64,000 nucleotides of DNA from Naganishia liquefaciens (Eukaryota > Basidiomycota > Tremellomycetes > Filobasidiales > Filobasidiaceae): positions 558,001 through 622,000 of the forward strand of contig BLZA01000007.1 of the NCBI GenBank assembly GCA_013423385.1, given 5' to 3'. Below the pieces are notes generated by a model. The model ran no database searches and was not told the origin of the DNA. It saw only the letters and a list, made by a program, of their open reading frames with translations. Made by a program: the position numbers and the translations under genes. Shown piece by piece: positions 10,434 through 23,078 of this stretch. Positions within the stretch are counted from its first letter, which is position 1; every line of letters begins with the position of its first letter.

Positions 10434-13201
10434 TTAGACCGGAATGTGATCAGTGGGTCGCTCCCAACACCTATGCTTGGCCATCTCCTCCATGATCGTG
10501 CTGTTCAGCTCGACCCCCGCTCCAGCATTAGGTACAAAGATGACTCCCTTCTCCAACTTGATACCACCAGCAGACTTGACGTCGGCCGTAAACTCACCCG
10601 GAAGGGCAATGTCCGCTCCCCATCCGATGGTGTTACCGTGGAAGACAACAAGCTTCTTATGAGCGTACGCCTCCATGGCGGCGTGTCTCAGTCGGCCCAA
10701 TTTCCTCAACTTGTCAACGTATTCGGTGCTGTCGTCGTTGGCACCAATGAACATGACAGCGTCAAAGTGCGTGGATCGGCAGGTCTCAAAGGTGAACTGA
10801 GTGTCGAAGCTGACCGATCCCGAAGAGACGGGTCCCTTGGCCGGACCGACAATCATCACGATGACGCCCTTGGCAGTAAGAGCGGCCTTGACTTCTGAGA
10901 CAACGGTGGCGCTGAAGCCGGGCAACAAGAAGATACCAATCTTTCGTCCAGTGGCGGTGAAGGTCTGGCCCTTGCCAGTAACCTGAGACAAATATTCGGA
11001 TTTGCGGCCGTGGTTGGGTGTGACCTCATCCGGGACGGTCAAGCCTCCGAAGTTGGAGGCGATTTTGACGGCCAAGTCGTGATCGATGACGTTGAAGCGC
11101 TCGATCATGCGTTGTTGCACAATCTGCTCGTCACACTTGCCAAGCTCGAAAGCCGCCGCGCTCTACGCATATAACAAGATAAGTCATGCGGAATGCAAAG
11201 TGCCATGTGCGCGACTCACAACGAGGTGTTCCTTCTCGACATCCGACAGCGAGTTGTAGAACAAGGTGGCTTGACTATAGTGATCCTTGAACTTCGGACC
11301 CAACATCCTGTCTTGAATACCGCTGACCTTTGCCTTGTAGTTGGTGTAAGCTCCCTGCTCCGGCGTGTTCTGCGGGGTGGTGTCATGACGGTTGGGGAAG
11401 TAAGGTGTTCGGTTCTTGTCGATGTAGGTCCTGTGTTGACCGTCCCGGTGATTGAATCGGAAAGGACAGACAGGCTGATTGATCGGGATCTGGTCGTGGT
11501 TGATACCAAGACGGCTGATTTGCGTGTCCTGGTAAGAGAAGTTTCGCCACGAGAGCAGAGGGTCGTCGGTAAAATCGATTCCCGGTACGATCTGTCGAAG
11601 ATGCATGAATCAGTCTTGATTTAAGTGCAGTATCGCCTGACCGCGATGGTTGACTCTCTTCCTGGAATAGACTGTATCGTCGTGTTCTCAGATGCCAGAA
11701 CGCAGAAACTCACATGGGTCGTACAGAATGCTACTTGCTCAGTCTCTGTTGTGTGGAGCGTAATTAGTCGCACTCTCTCGGTAGTCGGAACGATCTTGAC
11801 TCACCAGCAAAGTAGTTATCGGGGTTCCTATTCAGCTCCAGAGTACCGATATATTGAACTGGAACCTGGTCCTCGGGGATAATCTTTGTGCTGTCCAGAA
11901 GGTCTGCAGTGCGGTCAGCATTGCCATGTAAGCAAAATGATCATTCCAGAGTCGTGAACCTACCGAAGTCGAAGTTGTGCTCATCCTCCTCCTTGACGAT
12001 CTGCACTCCGAACTTCCACTTGGGATACGCTCCGGCCTCGATGGCATCGTAGACTGGTAGCGCAAGAATCAGCCTACGAACTGAATGTGACGATACAAAT
12101 GCTACTCACGATCCCGTCGATGGAAATCCGGATCTTGGCCTGCAAGTTTTAATGCCTCGTCCCAGACCAGACTGTGCGTACCCAATTCCGGAGTAAAGTG
12201 GAATTTGACAAAAGTGCTCTTGCCTTCAGCATTGATAAGTCGCCAAGTATGAATCCCGAAGCCTTGCATCATCCGGTAGGACCGCGGGATCGTGCGGTCC
12301 GAGAGAATCCACATGGACATGGCGGCCGATTGCGGGCTGAGACTCATCCAGTCCCAAGCATTGTCGTGAGCAGTTTGCGCTTGCGGAATTTCGTTGTGCG
12401 GCTCAGGCTTGAGAGCGTGGACAAGATCTGGGAACTGAATCGAATCCTGAATGAAGAAAATGGGAATGTCTAGAAGAGAGAAAACGTTGAACAAGAAAGG
12501 AGGCAAAAATTCCGGGCAAAAATCGCGGAGATCGCAACAGTGGCGATAATCAATCACAAATTGCGCAGGAGGGCGAGAAAAAGCTACGAACTGTTCCCGA
12601 CCATGTCCCAGTTTCCCTCGTCTGTGTAGAACTTGATAGCGAAACCTCGAACGTCACGGACGGTGTCCGCGCTGCCGCGAGATCCGGAGACGGTACTGAA
12701 ACGCAAAAACACGGGAGTCTCCCTCGAAGTGTCCGTAAGGAACCCAGCCTTGGTCAACTCCGGGATGGCGGTATGTAGCTTGAAGGTACCGTGAGCGGCG
12801 GCTCCTCGAGCATGGACTAGGTAGAGGTGGAAAAGATAAATTAAGGGCGCGAACGCGACTGTAGACGCTTGTCGACTTGCCAATTCGCTCCGGAATACGC
12901 TCATGATCAAACTTTTGAACTTTCTCCCGTGCGTGGAAGTCATTCAACACGGTAGGGCCTCGTTCTCCGGCTCGAATGGACACATCCGTCTTGTCCATCT
13001 GAGTTCCCCAGTAAGTGGTCAAAGGGCCCGAGTCTTGCGGGTTGACGGCATATTGGTTCAATTGCCTCTGCTTGGCATCTCCTACGGTCCTGGACGCGAC
13101 TATTGAGGGGCATTGGTTATGCTGGTTCCGAAGTGGTAGACAGCCAAACACACACCTTTCTCGCCAGCATTGGCAATTCGGTCAGCAATGGATGGGGTCA
13201 T
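10434..13201 (-). CDS. Large-subunit catalase (clade 2) with C-terminal GATase1-like domain
   Basis: This heme catalase breaks down hydrogen peroxide. The minus-strand start [15 protein letters not shown] at 13201 is followed after an intron by a catalase core: [42 protein letters not shown], and [15 protein letters not shown] with the active-site histidine. Next come [10 protein letters not shown] with the catalytic asparagine, [18 protein letters not shown], and [13 protein letters not shown] with the proximal heme tyrosine. A second domain of about 150 residues ([20 protein letters not shown] ... [20 protein letters not shown] ... GVIFVPNAG) is the flavodoxin/class I glutamine-amidotransferase-like extension that defines large-subunit catalases. 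It ends RPTDHIPV. No signal peptide is evident, so a cytosolic enzyme is likely. It shares a divergent promoter of about 800 bp with the ABC exporter. Confidence 0.96.
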
Positions 13202-13998
13202 CTTGAACGTTGATCAGAAAGTGGAGACAACCTGGAGAAGGAGTCTTCAAAAATACAGGCATTCGTTCATATATGCATCGTTGGTGGCAAGCAGCTTGCC
13301 TCGTTCCGGTACATTACGGCTATAGGCCATTCGCAGTCGCATTGATTGGTTGTTGAGCAAATGAGACACGTGGGAACGCTGCACACGTCATGAAACATTC
13401 TCTGGGAAGCATGTCGGAACCCGTTCATGACGACACTTTGTGGCAATGCCGCCCAAGCGGCGACGCTTTTCGGTAGCGCTTCTTGCCGAAGCTGCCGAAC
13501 TAGCTTTGCGTCAGGGGCGCGGGATGCATGTCCGGCTACACAGCTGCTGGCCATACCGGACGAGCTGACGGACGGCACCGATCGTCGTGTACAACGCACA
13601 TGGAGGGCAAAGACTCGATCGAAAGCGTCCGTTTCTCCGGTTCCCCGCGTTTTAGCGCGCTCGCAGACAATAGAGAAAGGTGAACAATGCAAGGTATCTT
13701 TGCATCAATTCGCGGCCTGAACAGACTTTTGCTCAGCAAGCCGGAAACGGGAGAGTGGTATCGCCCAGCATAGTGAGGGCTATCGTACCCTCTGTGACTG
13801 ATACCACCCAGCTACCACCTTGCGCATGCCGTTGCGGAGCTGCCAGTCGATAAATTCATCTGCACTCGCCTGCCTGTTCGATATGCTGTCGCTGTCGACC
13901 ACAGAAGTCCCTTTGGGCATCGACCTGAAACGCTGTTCACTCATCTTCTACTATCTTCCATCAGAAAGAAAACGCACAGCGAAAACAAAGCATCCGCC
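13202..13998. other. Divergent promoter: catalase / Ste6-like exporter
   Basis: The 797 bp between two divergent starts hold no gene I can support. Open frames here have no protein-like features. An inverted CCAAT (ATTGG at 13345-13349) lies about 145 bp upstream of the catalase start on its strand and could be a HAP/NF-Y-type site; this is motif resemblance only. Confidence 0.5.
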
Positions 13999-16900
13999 AT
14001 GTCCCGTCAACCGACAACACCAAAGCAGTGCTCTCCGGCGGAATCCCGTGTCACGAGCCCAAGGATAGCTTTGCGACGACCAGAGCCGGGACAGCTCTAC
14101 TCGCCATCGACACCTCAAGATTATCGCCAAAATTACGGAGCCAGCCTTTTGGCTTCGCCTCTCGCTGCTCTTAGCGGAACCTCTACTCCTCGCTCGCCAC
14201 ATCGACAGCAATCGAATCTTGCTGGAATTCGCGCAGCAGACGAGGATCTGGAGTTGGCCCAGCTGCCGACTCTATCGCGGTCGCCATCGGAAAATCATCA
14301 CTCAAGTCCTTTCCACGACTCGCAAGCGTGGAAACGCACACCTCACTTTTATAGCGGGGCTTCTTCGAGCGACTCGCCGGAGATGCGAACCAATGCAGGG
14401 CGCCAGTATTCCCAATTTCCCAAGACGTCGGAAGATTCAACGGATTGCGACCTCATCAAACCCCATAGCTCTGGCTCACCGCAAAAGGAACAAGAATTGC
14501 TACAAGCCCTCGGATACGAGATTGAGTATGAAACACGCTTCACTCCCAATGACGCTTCCAGTGTTCTGTCGCGGCAACCTCCAAAAACGTTCATCAACAT
14601 CGCTCAACATACCGAAGAGCCCAAGTGGAAGTCCCCCCGTCCATCACTGCTTCTGCTCTTTTCGCTGTGTACTCGAAAGGACTTCTTTCTCCACATGCTC
14701 CCTTGCATTATCTTTTCCATCGGTGCCGGTGCGGTCCCGACTGTCATGACTTTGCTCGTGGGGGACGCTTTCGGTGCGTTCTCTAACTACCCTGCAGATG
14801 TCACGCAAGCGACTTCAGACCAGCGTTCAGCACTTGTGAAATCCATCTCGCATTCTTGCCTCATCCTCTTTGGTGTCGGTCTCGCCGGCTGGGTAGTCAA
14901 CACCCTCATGTTAACCTACTGGACAAGACTGGGGGAAGTGATCGCCAATCGACTTCGTGCCGAAATATACCGAAGCGTCATGGCAAGGGGAATGGAATGG
15001 TTCGATCTCGGAATGGGCTTCAAGCAGGATGCATCTGATAATCAAAGGGTCGAAGAAGAAGGGGGGAAAGCCGGTGTCGGTGCAGGAGGACTGGTGGCGA
15101 AATTTACCAGGCATGTGGTTTCTATGCCTTCTTTCCAATACCAGTGAGCTGAAACACATCTACTATTAGAGAAACCGACGATGTTCGAATCGCCACCGGG
15201 TCCGAGATGGGACACGCCGTTCGAGAGGTCACGATCTTTCTGGCATGCTCGATCCTGGCTCTCGTCAGATCATATTCACTCGCGCTGGTGACTCTCTCCG
15301 CCATCCCGCTTGCTCTATTCATACAAATCGCTACGCAAGTTGTCGCGAATCCGCTATTCGCTGCAGAGCGAAGGGCATTAGAAGAATCTAGCACTACCGT
15401 CGAGCGCTCCACGAATGCGATCTCGACCGTCAAGGCGTTCAATGCAGAGGCTGTCGAGACCGATAAATTTGCCCGGGGAATCGACTGGGCGTTGCGGAAC
15501 TATGTCAGGCAGGCAATCGTCTGGAGTATCAACAACAGCATTACGAACCTGGTACTCAATATCATGTTCGTTGCTGGATTTTGGTTTGGCTCAAAACTCG
15601 TTGGATCAGGGCAAGTTTCCCCGGCCGACGTCATGACCGTTTTTTGGGCTTGCTTGTTGGGCAGTTCGTCGCTGCAAGCGGTGGTACCTCATTTGGTAAC
15701 CATTTCTCAGGGCAAGGCCAGTATGGCAAGTCTCGTCGGATTGATCCGCTCGCCAGGATTGCAGAGGAAATTCATTCTGCAGGTCCCGTATTCCGGACGA
15801 TCTTTCGGCGTCGACACCGACGAAAATTACTCGCCTTCCCCAATCTCGCCTCTCAACCGATCGGTGGCGCCAACACAAGACCCGATGGTCGAAGCTGTTG
15901 CAGACACCGTGATGCCTTCCAAGGCTTACGGAGAATTTTCGCTGCGCAATGTCACTTTCGTATATCCTGCACGACCTGAAACTCTCGCGCTCGATGACGT
16001 CTCCATCTTCCTTCCGGCTGGAGAGACTACATTTATAGTAGGTGCATCCGGGTCGGGAAAATCGACAATAGCACAACTGCTGTTACGGCTGTATCAACCC
16101 GATGGCGGGGAGATCTTCATGGATGACCAACCATTGGAACGCTTGGATCTTGCTTTTACCAGGGAACATATTTCCGCTGTCCAGCAAGGGTGCATCATGT
16201 TTGACATGACCCTGCACGAAAACGTCGCTATGGGTTTGGCTGGCTTGCCGGACCGGAAGCCCGAAGACGCAACCCGAGAACAAGTAATTGAAGCGTGCAA
16301 GATGGCCATGTTGGACGACTTTGCCCAAAGCTTGCCTGAGGGGTATGAGACTAGATTGGGAACCAAGGGCTCCAGTCTCAGCGGCGGACAACGGCAGCGT
16401 CTAGCAATCGCTCGAGCGCGTCTGCGAGATCCGACGATCCTGGTGCTTGGTGAGTGAAAGTGATGTGAGAATACGGACAGGGCTGATGCATGAATCCGCC
16501 TGCAGACGAAGCCACTTCAGCTCTGGATGTACATTCCCGGCTTGTGGTATTCGACAACATTATGAAGTGGAGACAGAATCGTACCACAATCGTCATCACT
16601 CATGATCTATCCCAAATCCGGCCTCAGGACTTCGTGTACCTGATGAAGAACGGGGTTTTGTTCGAGCAAGGCTACCGAGCAGATCTGTTGTCAACTGAAG
16701 ATAGCGAATTCGGCAAGATGGCCACAATGCAGGCTGAACAGCCGTTACCGGAAGCGGACAGGGATCCTTGGACCGACGCAGACGACGAAATCGAGATGAT
16801 CTTGAGCGATGTTGACCAGCGGGCTACCCGAAGGATGACCCTGCGGCCCTCTACCATGCAAATTGCACCCAGCCATCAAAGTAGAGGCTACCTGGATTAT

Positions 16901-19181
16901 ATCACCTTCAGCACTGATGTCGAAAAGCCTTCGTTATCAACATCCGTGGACACGGTCGCTGCCAGAACGTCCGCTCTGGCGAAGCTCGAAGCGAGGCGAA
17001 CGAGTGAGATGCATTCCAATCAACACTCATTCTTATCGACTTTCCAATCACCTCGTCTTTCAGTCACTGCGCCTCAACTCAGCTACCGCTTCGAACATCA
17101 AAGTCCTGAAGCTCCTTATCGTCTAAGCCGGACCGGCATTCCAAGGCACAGCATGTTCGTGATAACCACCGATCCAAAAGTCGGATATCTCGGTGAAAAG
17201 GAGCACATAAATGAGATCGATCCTGACGCGGAATTCGTGGTCTCCGTCGACAACGCTCCGAAAATCATCAAGATTCTGCGCAAATACTTTTCGGGCATGC
17301 CGAAGAAGTGGCTGATCGTACTCGGAACGATCTGTTCCGTCAGTCACGGCATCATCACTCCTCTATGGTCAAAATACATTGCGATTCTAATGGCCTGTGT
17401 CAGCTATGGGCCGATTGATCCGGCGCAAGTAACTCAAACTTCGGTCATCGTCGTTGGCATCACTATAGCCAATTCGGTGGCTCTTGGTGGCCAGTACTTC
17501 TTCTTCGATATCATGTCAGCATTATGGATTAGCAAGCTTAGGAAAGCTGTTTACGAAAAGGTTTTGTCACAGCCTCAATCCTGGTTCGACAGACGAAGTA
17601 ATAGTCCGGGGCGCCTCGTGCAAATATTGATCAAAGATGTCGAAGACATGAAAGCCATTCTTTCGACTATAATCGGTAGAGGTCTTACTGCGGGAACTAT
17701 GATCATCGCCGGTGTCGCCTGGGCGATGGCTACTGGATGGAAACTTACCATGGTCGGATTGGCCCTCGGTCCGATTTTTGTCCTCGTCATCACGATATCA
17801 GCAAGAGTCAACACAGTGTTGGAAGCCAGGAACAAAGAAGCCAGGGAGCAAGTGTCACGAACATTCTACGAAGTCAGTCAAACTATGAAGCGTGGATTTA
17901 CTTGTACAATTGACACTGCTTCATTTGGAACCAGAGTGTTGCGAATGTGCGTAGCATTAGGGCAATGGCTTTGGAAAAGACATTTCTCTCAAAGTTTCAA
18001 GGAGAACTTGCCGTTGCCCAGCGTACCGGTTTCATGTCCGCCGCAGGTGCAGGGGCTGGCACTGGAATCACAGCTGCGGTGCCCTATTTCGCGCAAGGTG
18101 AGCCGGAAGTGACGGACGAAGCGGGGAGAGGATTAACTGACCTTGACCGCTATCAGCCCTCATGATATACCTAAGCTCGATCTTCATGACGAAAAATCTC
18201 TACAACTTCGCCACTATGATGCAAGTGTATACATTAGTACTGTTCAGTATTACCTTTGGCTCCCAATTTTTGGATTTCAGTATGTGGCTATTTGTGAACG
18301 ACTGTCTTCATGACTGATGTGTCAACCCTCGTTCCCCAATAGTACCGTCTGTCGCCAAGAGCAGAATGGCTGCAGCTTCTTTCTCGCGCCTACATGATAT
18401 GAGCTCGGAGTCGGGCGAATCGGAGGGCGAGCTTCGAATACCCATCAGTGGCCGCGTTACATTCGACAAGGTCGCTTTCAACTACCCGACCCGTCCCGAT
18501 GCATCCGTTCTTCAGAACATCTCTTTCGAGCTCAAGAAAGGGGAATGTGTTTGCCTGGTAGGGCCTTCCGGTAGCGGTAAATCCTCCATCTCCGCTCTGT
18601 TGCAGCGCCTCTACGAACCACTGCAAGGAACGATACAGATCGACGATCGTGCTCTGAGTCAGATTGACGTAAAATGGCTTCGGCAGCACGTCGCGGTCGT
18701 CAGTCAACAACCTCACCTATTTGACGTGAGTGTCGCCGAGAATATAGCTTACGGCTCGGAAGGGGTGTCCACCGAAGACATTCACCGTGCCGCACAGACG
18801 GCAGCCGCTCACGACTTCATCATGTCGCTCCCGCAGGGATACGACACCAACCTTGGGGAGAATGCGAGCTTGATCTCTGGTGGCCAAGCGCAACGGCTGC
18901 AGATCGCTAGAGCGCTTCTGAGGCGCTCTTCGATTCTGATCCTCGACGAATGTACGTCGGCACTCGATCCAGAAAATCAGCGGCATATTCTGGACACGAT
19001 CATGCGAATCAAAGGTGACAGGACAACGATATTCATCACACACAAGGCGGATGTGATGAAGCGTTGTGATCGTGTGTTATGCGTCTCAGAGGGTCGCATC
19101 GCCGAAGATGGCAGCTATGCCCAGTTGATGGCGAGGCGCGGAGTGTTCTCAAGACTTATGCAAGCCGCAGAGTTTGAGTAG
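13999..19181 (+). CDS. STE6: Full-length ABC-B exporter, Ste6 (a-factor exporter)-like
   Basis: This ABC-B transporter has two membrane domains and two nucleotide-binding domains, and most resembles fungal Ste6, which exports farnesylated peptide pheromone. The N-terminal extension of about 220 residues is Ser/Pro-rich. The first membrane domain begins near LLLLFSLCTRKDFFLHMLP. NBD1 has Walker A GASGSGKST, signature LSGGQRQRLAIARA and Walker B ILVL-DEATSALD, with an intron inside Walker B. NBD2 has GPSGSGKSS, signature ISGGQAQRLQIARA and ILILDECTSALD, so both catalytic glutamates are present. The second membrane domain contains QPQSWFDRRSNSPGRLVQIL and KDVEDMKAIL. Five introns are placed; the first (15111-15169) seems to use a GC donor. 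A broad multidrug exporter of the same class is the main alternative. I see no pheromone gene nearby. Confidence 0.88.
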
Positions 19182-19618
19182 GTGCTTCGCGGTATGTGCG
19201 AGCAGGATCTGCCATCTTCCTGTTCCAGCGGTTGAAGCTGGAGTCGTATAAGCTTTGTAATTATGTGTTGTTGTAATCCTCTCACGCTGATGTAGAACTG
19301 GGTTTGAGAAAGGCCTAACATTCAAGCTGTGACAAGATCCATTTGCGAGTTGCGGAAAAGACCGTGGTCAGCCCTCGATCTAGTCTGTTGCCTGTCAGCG
19401 CAAGGCAGACGGAGAATCTGGTCATTGCGATATTGTCTGAATTCGAGACCAGCAGTGGACATGTTTCGTAAAATCATGAATAAGTGTACATGAACCCATG
19501 CTGCAGAAATTACTTTTGCTGTATCGAAGAAAATTGCCTTGACGCAATACTTGTGATCGATGTTGGGAGTCCAACTGGACTCCATGCTTCCATCTTGCGG
19601 GATAAAATAAAGTTGCGT
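19182..19618. other. Intergenic between convergent STE6-like and KGD1 genes
   Basis: These 437 bp separate two convergent stop codons and presumably hold both 3' UTRs. Short frames on both strands are unremarkable. I see no RNA gene or repeat. Confidence 0.5.
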
Positions 19619-22600
19619 CTACTCTTCAAATGCCATACGGCTGATAAGAGCGATCTCGGCCTTGTGAGCACTCTTGGAACCGGTAGCGACAGATGATGTC
19701 GGGTTTCGTCCAGCGTATCGGGGAACCTTGCCCTTGTGGTGTTCCGTGTTGTTCATGGCCGTGATCAGACGAGGCTGAACGTATGTCCAGGCACCGTTGT
19801 TCAAAGGCTGACAAGAAGATGGTGTGAGCGTTGGGAGTAACGCGTGAACCCAGATCTCGACGTACCTCTTCCTGACACCACATCAGCTCGGCGTTGGGGT
19901 ACTTGTCCAGATGAGGCGTGATCTAAAAGGACATCAGTTCTCAAGCAATTGCTAAGAGAAAACAGAGAACTTACGAGGTCGTAAGGTAAGGGTGACAGCT
20001 GCTCGACTCGCGAGATAGCGACGTCCGTGATGCCCTTGTCTTCTCGCTCCTTCAACAATTGGTAATAAACTTGACCAGTACACAGAATGTGACGCTTAAT
20101 TTTTTCCGGCGCCTGCAGGTTCTCGGGATGAACATCCGGCAAGTATCGCTGGAAGATGGATTCGCCGGTCATGTCTTCAAGGTTGGATCGCGCCATCGGA
20201 TGACGCAGCAGGTTCTTCGAGAAGAAGACGACCAAAGGCTTTCGGAATTCTCGCAACTGCTGTCGTCGCAAAACGTGGAAGTAGTTTGCGGGCGTGGACG
20301 GGTATACGATCTGCATGTTGCAATCTTGATGCTGTCGTTCAAGCTTCTCGGGAGGAGGGAAAACTCGAGGATCATCATCCGTCAATTGAAGGAATCGCTC
20401 CAGTCGACCGGAGGAATGTTCGGGACCTTGACCGTCGTATCCGTGCGGGAGCGAAAGGACCAAGCCGGTTCGCTGCAGCCATTTCCTCTCGCCAGCCGCG
20501 ATGAATTGGTCGATAATCACCTGAGCGGTGTTGCTAAGCAAGACAATATGCATTGGCGACATAGTTGATTTGGCTAACGCTTGCACTTACACAAAGTCTC
20601 CGAATTGGGCTTCCCACATTGTCAAAGAGTTGGGCGAAACGAGCGAGTAACCCAGTTCGAAGCCCAAGACACCGTATTCGGAAAGATGCGAGTTGCAAAT
20701 AGTGAATCCTCCCTGGTTGGGGTCGAGGTGCTTCAAAGGCCTGTACTGGGTCTCGTTCTCCTGATCATGCAGGACAGCGTGTCGTTGAGAGAAGGTTCCT
20801 CGTTCCACGTCCTGACCGGAGACTCGGACATGAGTGCCTTCCATCAACAGGGAACCGAAAGCGAGCGCTTCAGCGGTGGCCCAGTCAATGTTCTTGCCCT
20901 CTTCCACCGTCTTGCCTCGAGTGCTCAAAATTCGACCCAAGTTTCGGTGAACGGTAAAGCCCTCGGGATAGGTGGAAACGACCTTTCCAATGTGCTTGAG
21001 CTTATCAGCCTCAACCCCGGTCGGGTGATGCGGCAGAATGTTTTCGGCCAACTCCTTAGGGGTGGGGAAGCCATCCCAGGATGAGGAGAGCCACTCCTTC
21101 GCAGATGGGCTGTAGTCCTTTGAGGCTTCAAGAGCCTTTTCGAGAGTGCCCCAGACCCATTGCTTGTGTTCGTCAATCTCCTTCTGAGTAAAGGTGCCTT
21201 CCTCGAGCAATCGCTTGGCGTATTGGTCAAGCGCGGTCGGCTGGTTCTGAATGGCCTTGTACATCCTTGGCTGGGTGAAAGAGGGCTGATCGGTTTCATT
21301 GTGACCGAATTTTCGGTAGCAAACAATATCAACAACAACATCCTTCTTGAATTTGGCTCGGAAATCAGCAGCAAGCGTGCAGACGAAGTTGACGGCTTCG
21401 ACATTGTCTCCATTGACGTGGAAGATAGGCGCGTCGATAGACTTGGCAATATCGGAAGGGTATGGCGTAGATCGTGAGAATCGAGGATCAGTGGTGAAGC
21501 CGATTTGATTATTAACAATCAGGTGGATTGTACCACCGGTTCCGTAGTTGGCCAAGTGGTGCATACCCATGGTCTCGTAAACGACACCCTGGCCGGCGAA
21601 AGCTGCATCACCGTGCAAGAGGACACCCATGGCTGTCGCGTGCTCCGTCTCGTCACCCTCAAAGTGCTGGATAGCTCGAGTCTTACCCAAGACGACGGGG
21701 TCCTCGGCCTCCAGATGAGAAGGATTGGCGACCAAGGACAAGGATACCTTCTTCCCGGAAGGCGTGGGACGAACGAAGTTGGCGCCCAAGTGGTACTTGA
21801 CATCACCTCCTCCGTCATCGTCGCCTGCAGAGTTTCCTGCAAACTCGTTCAAAATGGCTTCGATTGGTTTGCGGATGACGTTGCCGAGCACGTTCAATCT
21901 TCCTCGATGCGGCATACCCATCACGATGCTCTTGATGCCCTGGTCGACCGATCGGTCGATCATGGCCTTCATACCCGGAATCAAGGATTCACATCCTTCC
22001 AGACCGAATCGCTTCTCGTTCGGGTACTTGCTAGCAATGAATCGCTCAAAGTGATCCGACCAGATCAATCGGTCCAGAATCACTCGCTTCTCCTCGGTAG
22101 AGTATTTCCATTGGGATGGAATCTCGATTCGTTCACGAAGCCAGTTGCACTGGTCTCGGTCCGGGATGTGAACATACTGAATACCGATGGAAGTGCCTAG
22201 ATGAGATTATGAAAATTAGCTTTTATCAAGACAAAGCTTGTGTCTCTAACTTACAGTACATCTTTTTGAGCTCGCCAATGATCTCTCGCAAAGTCATCTT
22301 ATCCTTGCCGGTTTCAGCGTACCTCGGCAAGATACCGGGACCGAGGGTGAATTCTTTGTCCAGATCCTTCTCGGTCCAGCCGTAGTAGTTCAATTCCAGC
22401 TCGGCAGGATGGTGATCGGCCAGGTCGACGTCGTTGATGCCCAAAGGATCGAGCTTGGCGATGTGGTGTCCACGAACTTGGTACGCTCGTACCAAAAGTT
22501 GCACCTAATTCGATAGAAAACGAGCGATTAGAAATGTGAACAACGCTGAACTGGTACAACTTACCTTGAGGTGATCAGCCAATTCGCTGTTGCCGCCTAC

Positions 22601-23078
22601 GCTCAAAGAGGGAGCCCCATCGGCAGGCATGGGTGCTGCGGCCAAGCCTCCCGAGTACTGGGGAGGAGGAGAGAAGGCTTGTCCAGAGGGAAGACCACCG
22701 TCGAGACCCTTGAAGTACGTTTGCCACGAAATATGGACGGATTTCGGATCCTGAAGACGACCCAGGTAAGGCGCATGTCCAGAGTCTGAATGCTAGTGCA
22801 CATACCTCTTTCCAATTTCGATACATCCTAGAGATTAGAGATAGAATGCGAATCAGCGAGAATTCTTCTTTCACGACTCATTTGAAGCGAGTTTGTACGA
22901 ATTGGTCAACTCACTCTTCGACATAGTAAGCGTTGGTACCGTTGGCGAAAGCATCATTGGAGGACACCTGAGAGGCATACAATCTCGTAGGTGCAGCGGC
23001 AATGGGCGCAATCCGTCGAGAAGCCGTGGTTGCGAACCGCGCGGTCGCTAACGGTGTCGATGAAAGACGTCTCAACAT
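19619..23078 (-). CDS. KGD1: 2-oxoglutarate dehydrogenase E1 component, mitochondrial
   Basis: This is the thiamine-diphosphate E1 subunit of the TCA-cycle 2-oxoglutarate dehydrogenase complex. The start at 23078 gives [20 protein letters not shown], a clear mitochondrial presequence. Exons then give [38 protein letters not shown], and the long exon with [40 protein letters not shown] and [20 protein letters not shown]. Next come [20 protein letters not shown] and [20 protein letters not shown]. The C-terminal part shows [20 protein letters not shown]-type sequence (here [16 protein letters not shown]), followed by [36 protein letters not shown] and the final exon [20 protein letters not shown]. 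Size (about 1,000 residues) and motif order match a complete enzyme. Confidence 0.97.

Noticed and set aside
13267-13720. Opposed open frames of 97-141 codons in the catalase/STE6 promoter
   Set aside because: They overlap one another antisense, lack family features and lie in a divergent promoter.
13999-19181. Mating-type locus reading of the window because of the Ste6-like gene
   Set aside because: No homeodomain, pheromone, pheromone-receptor or Ste20/Ste12-type gene was seen, so one exporter is not enough evidence.
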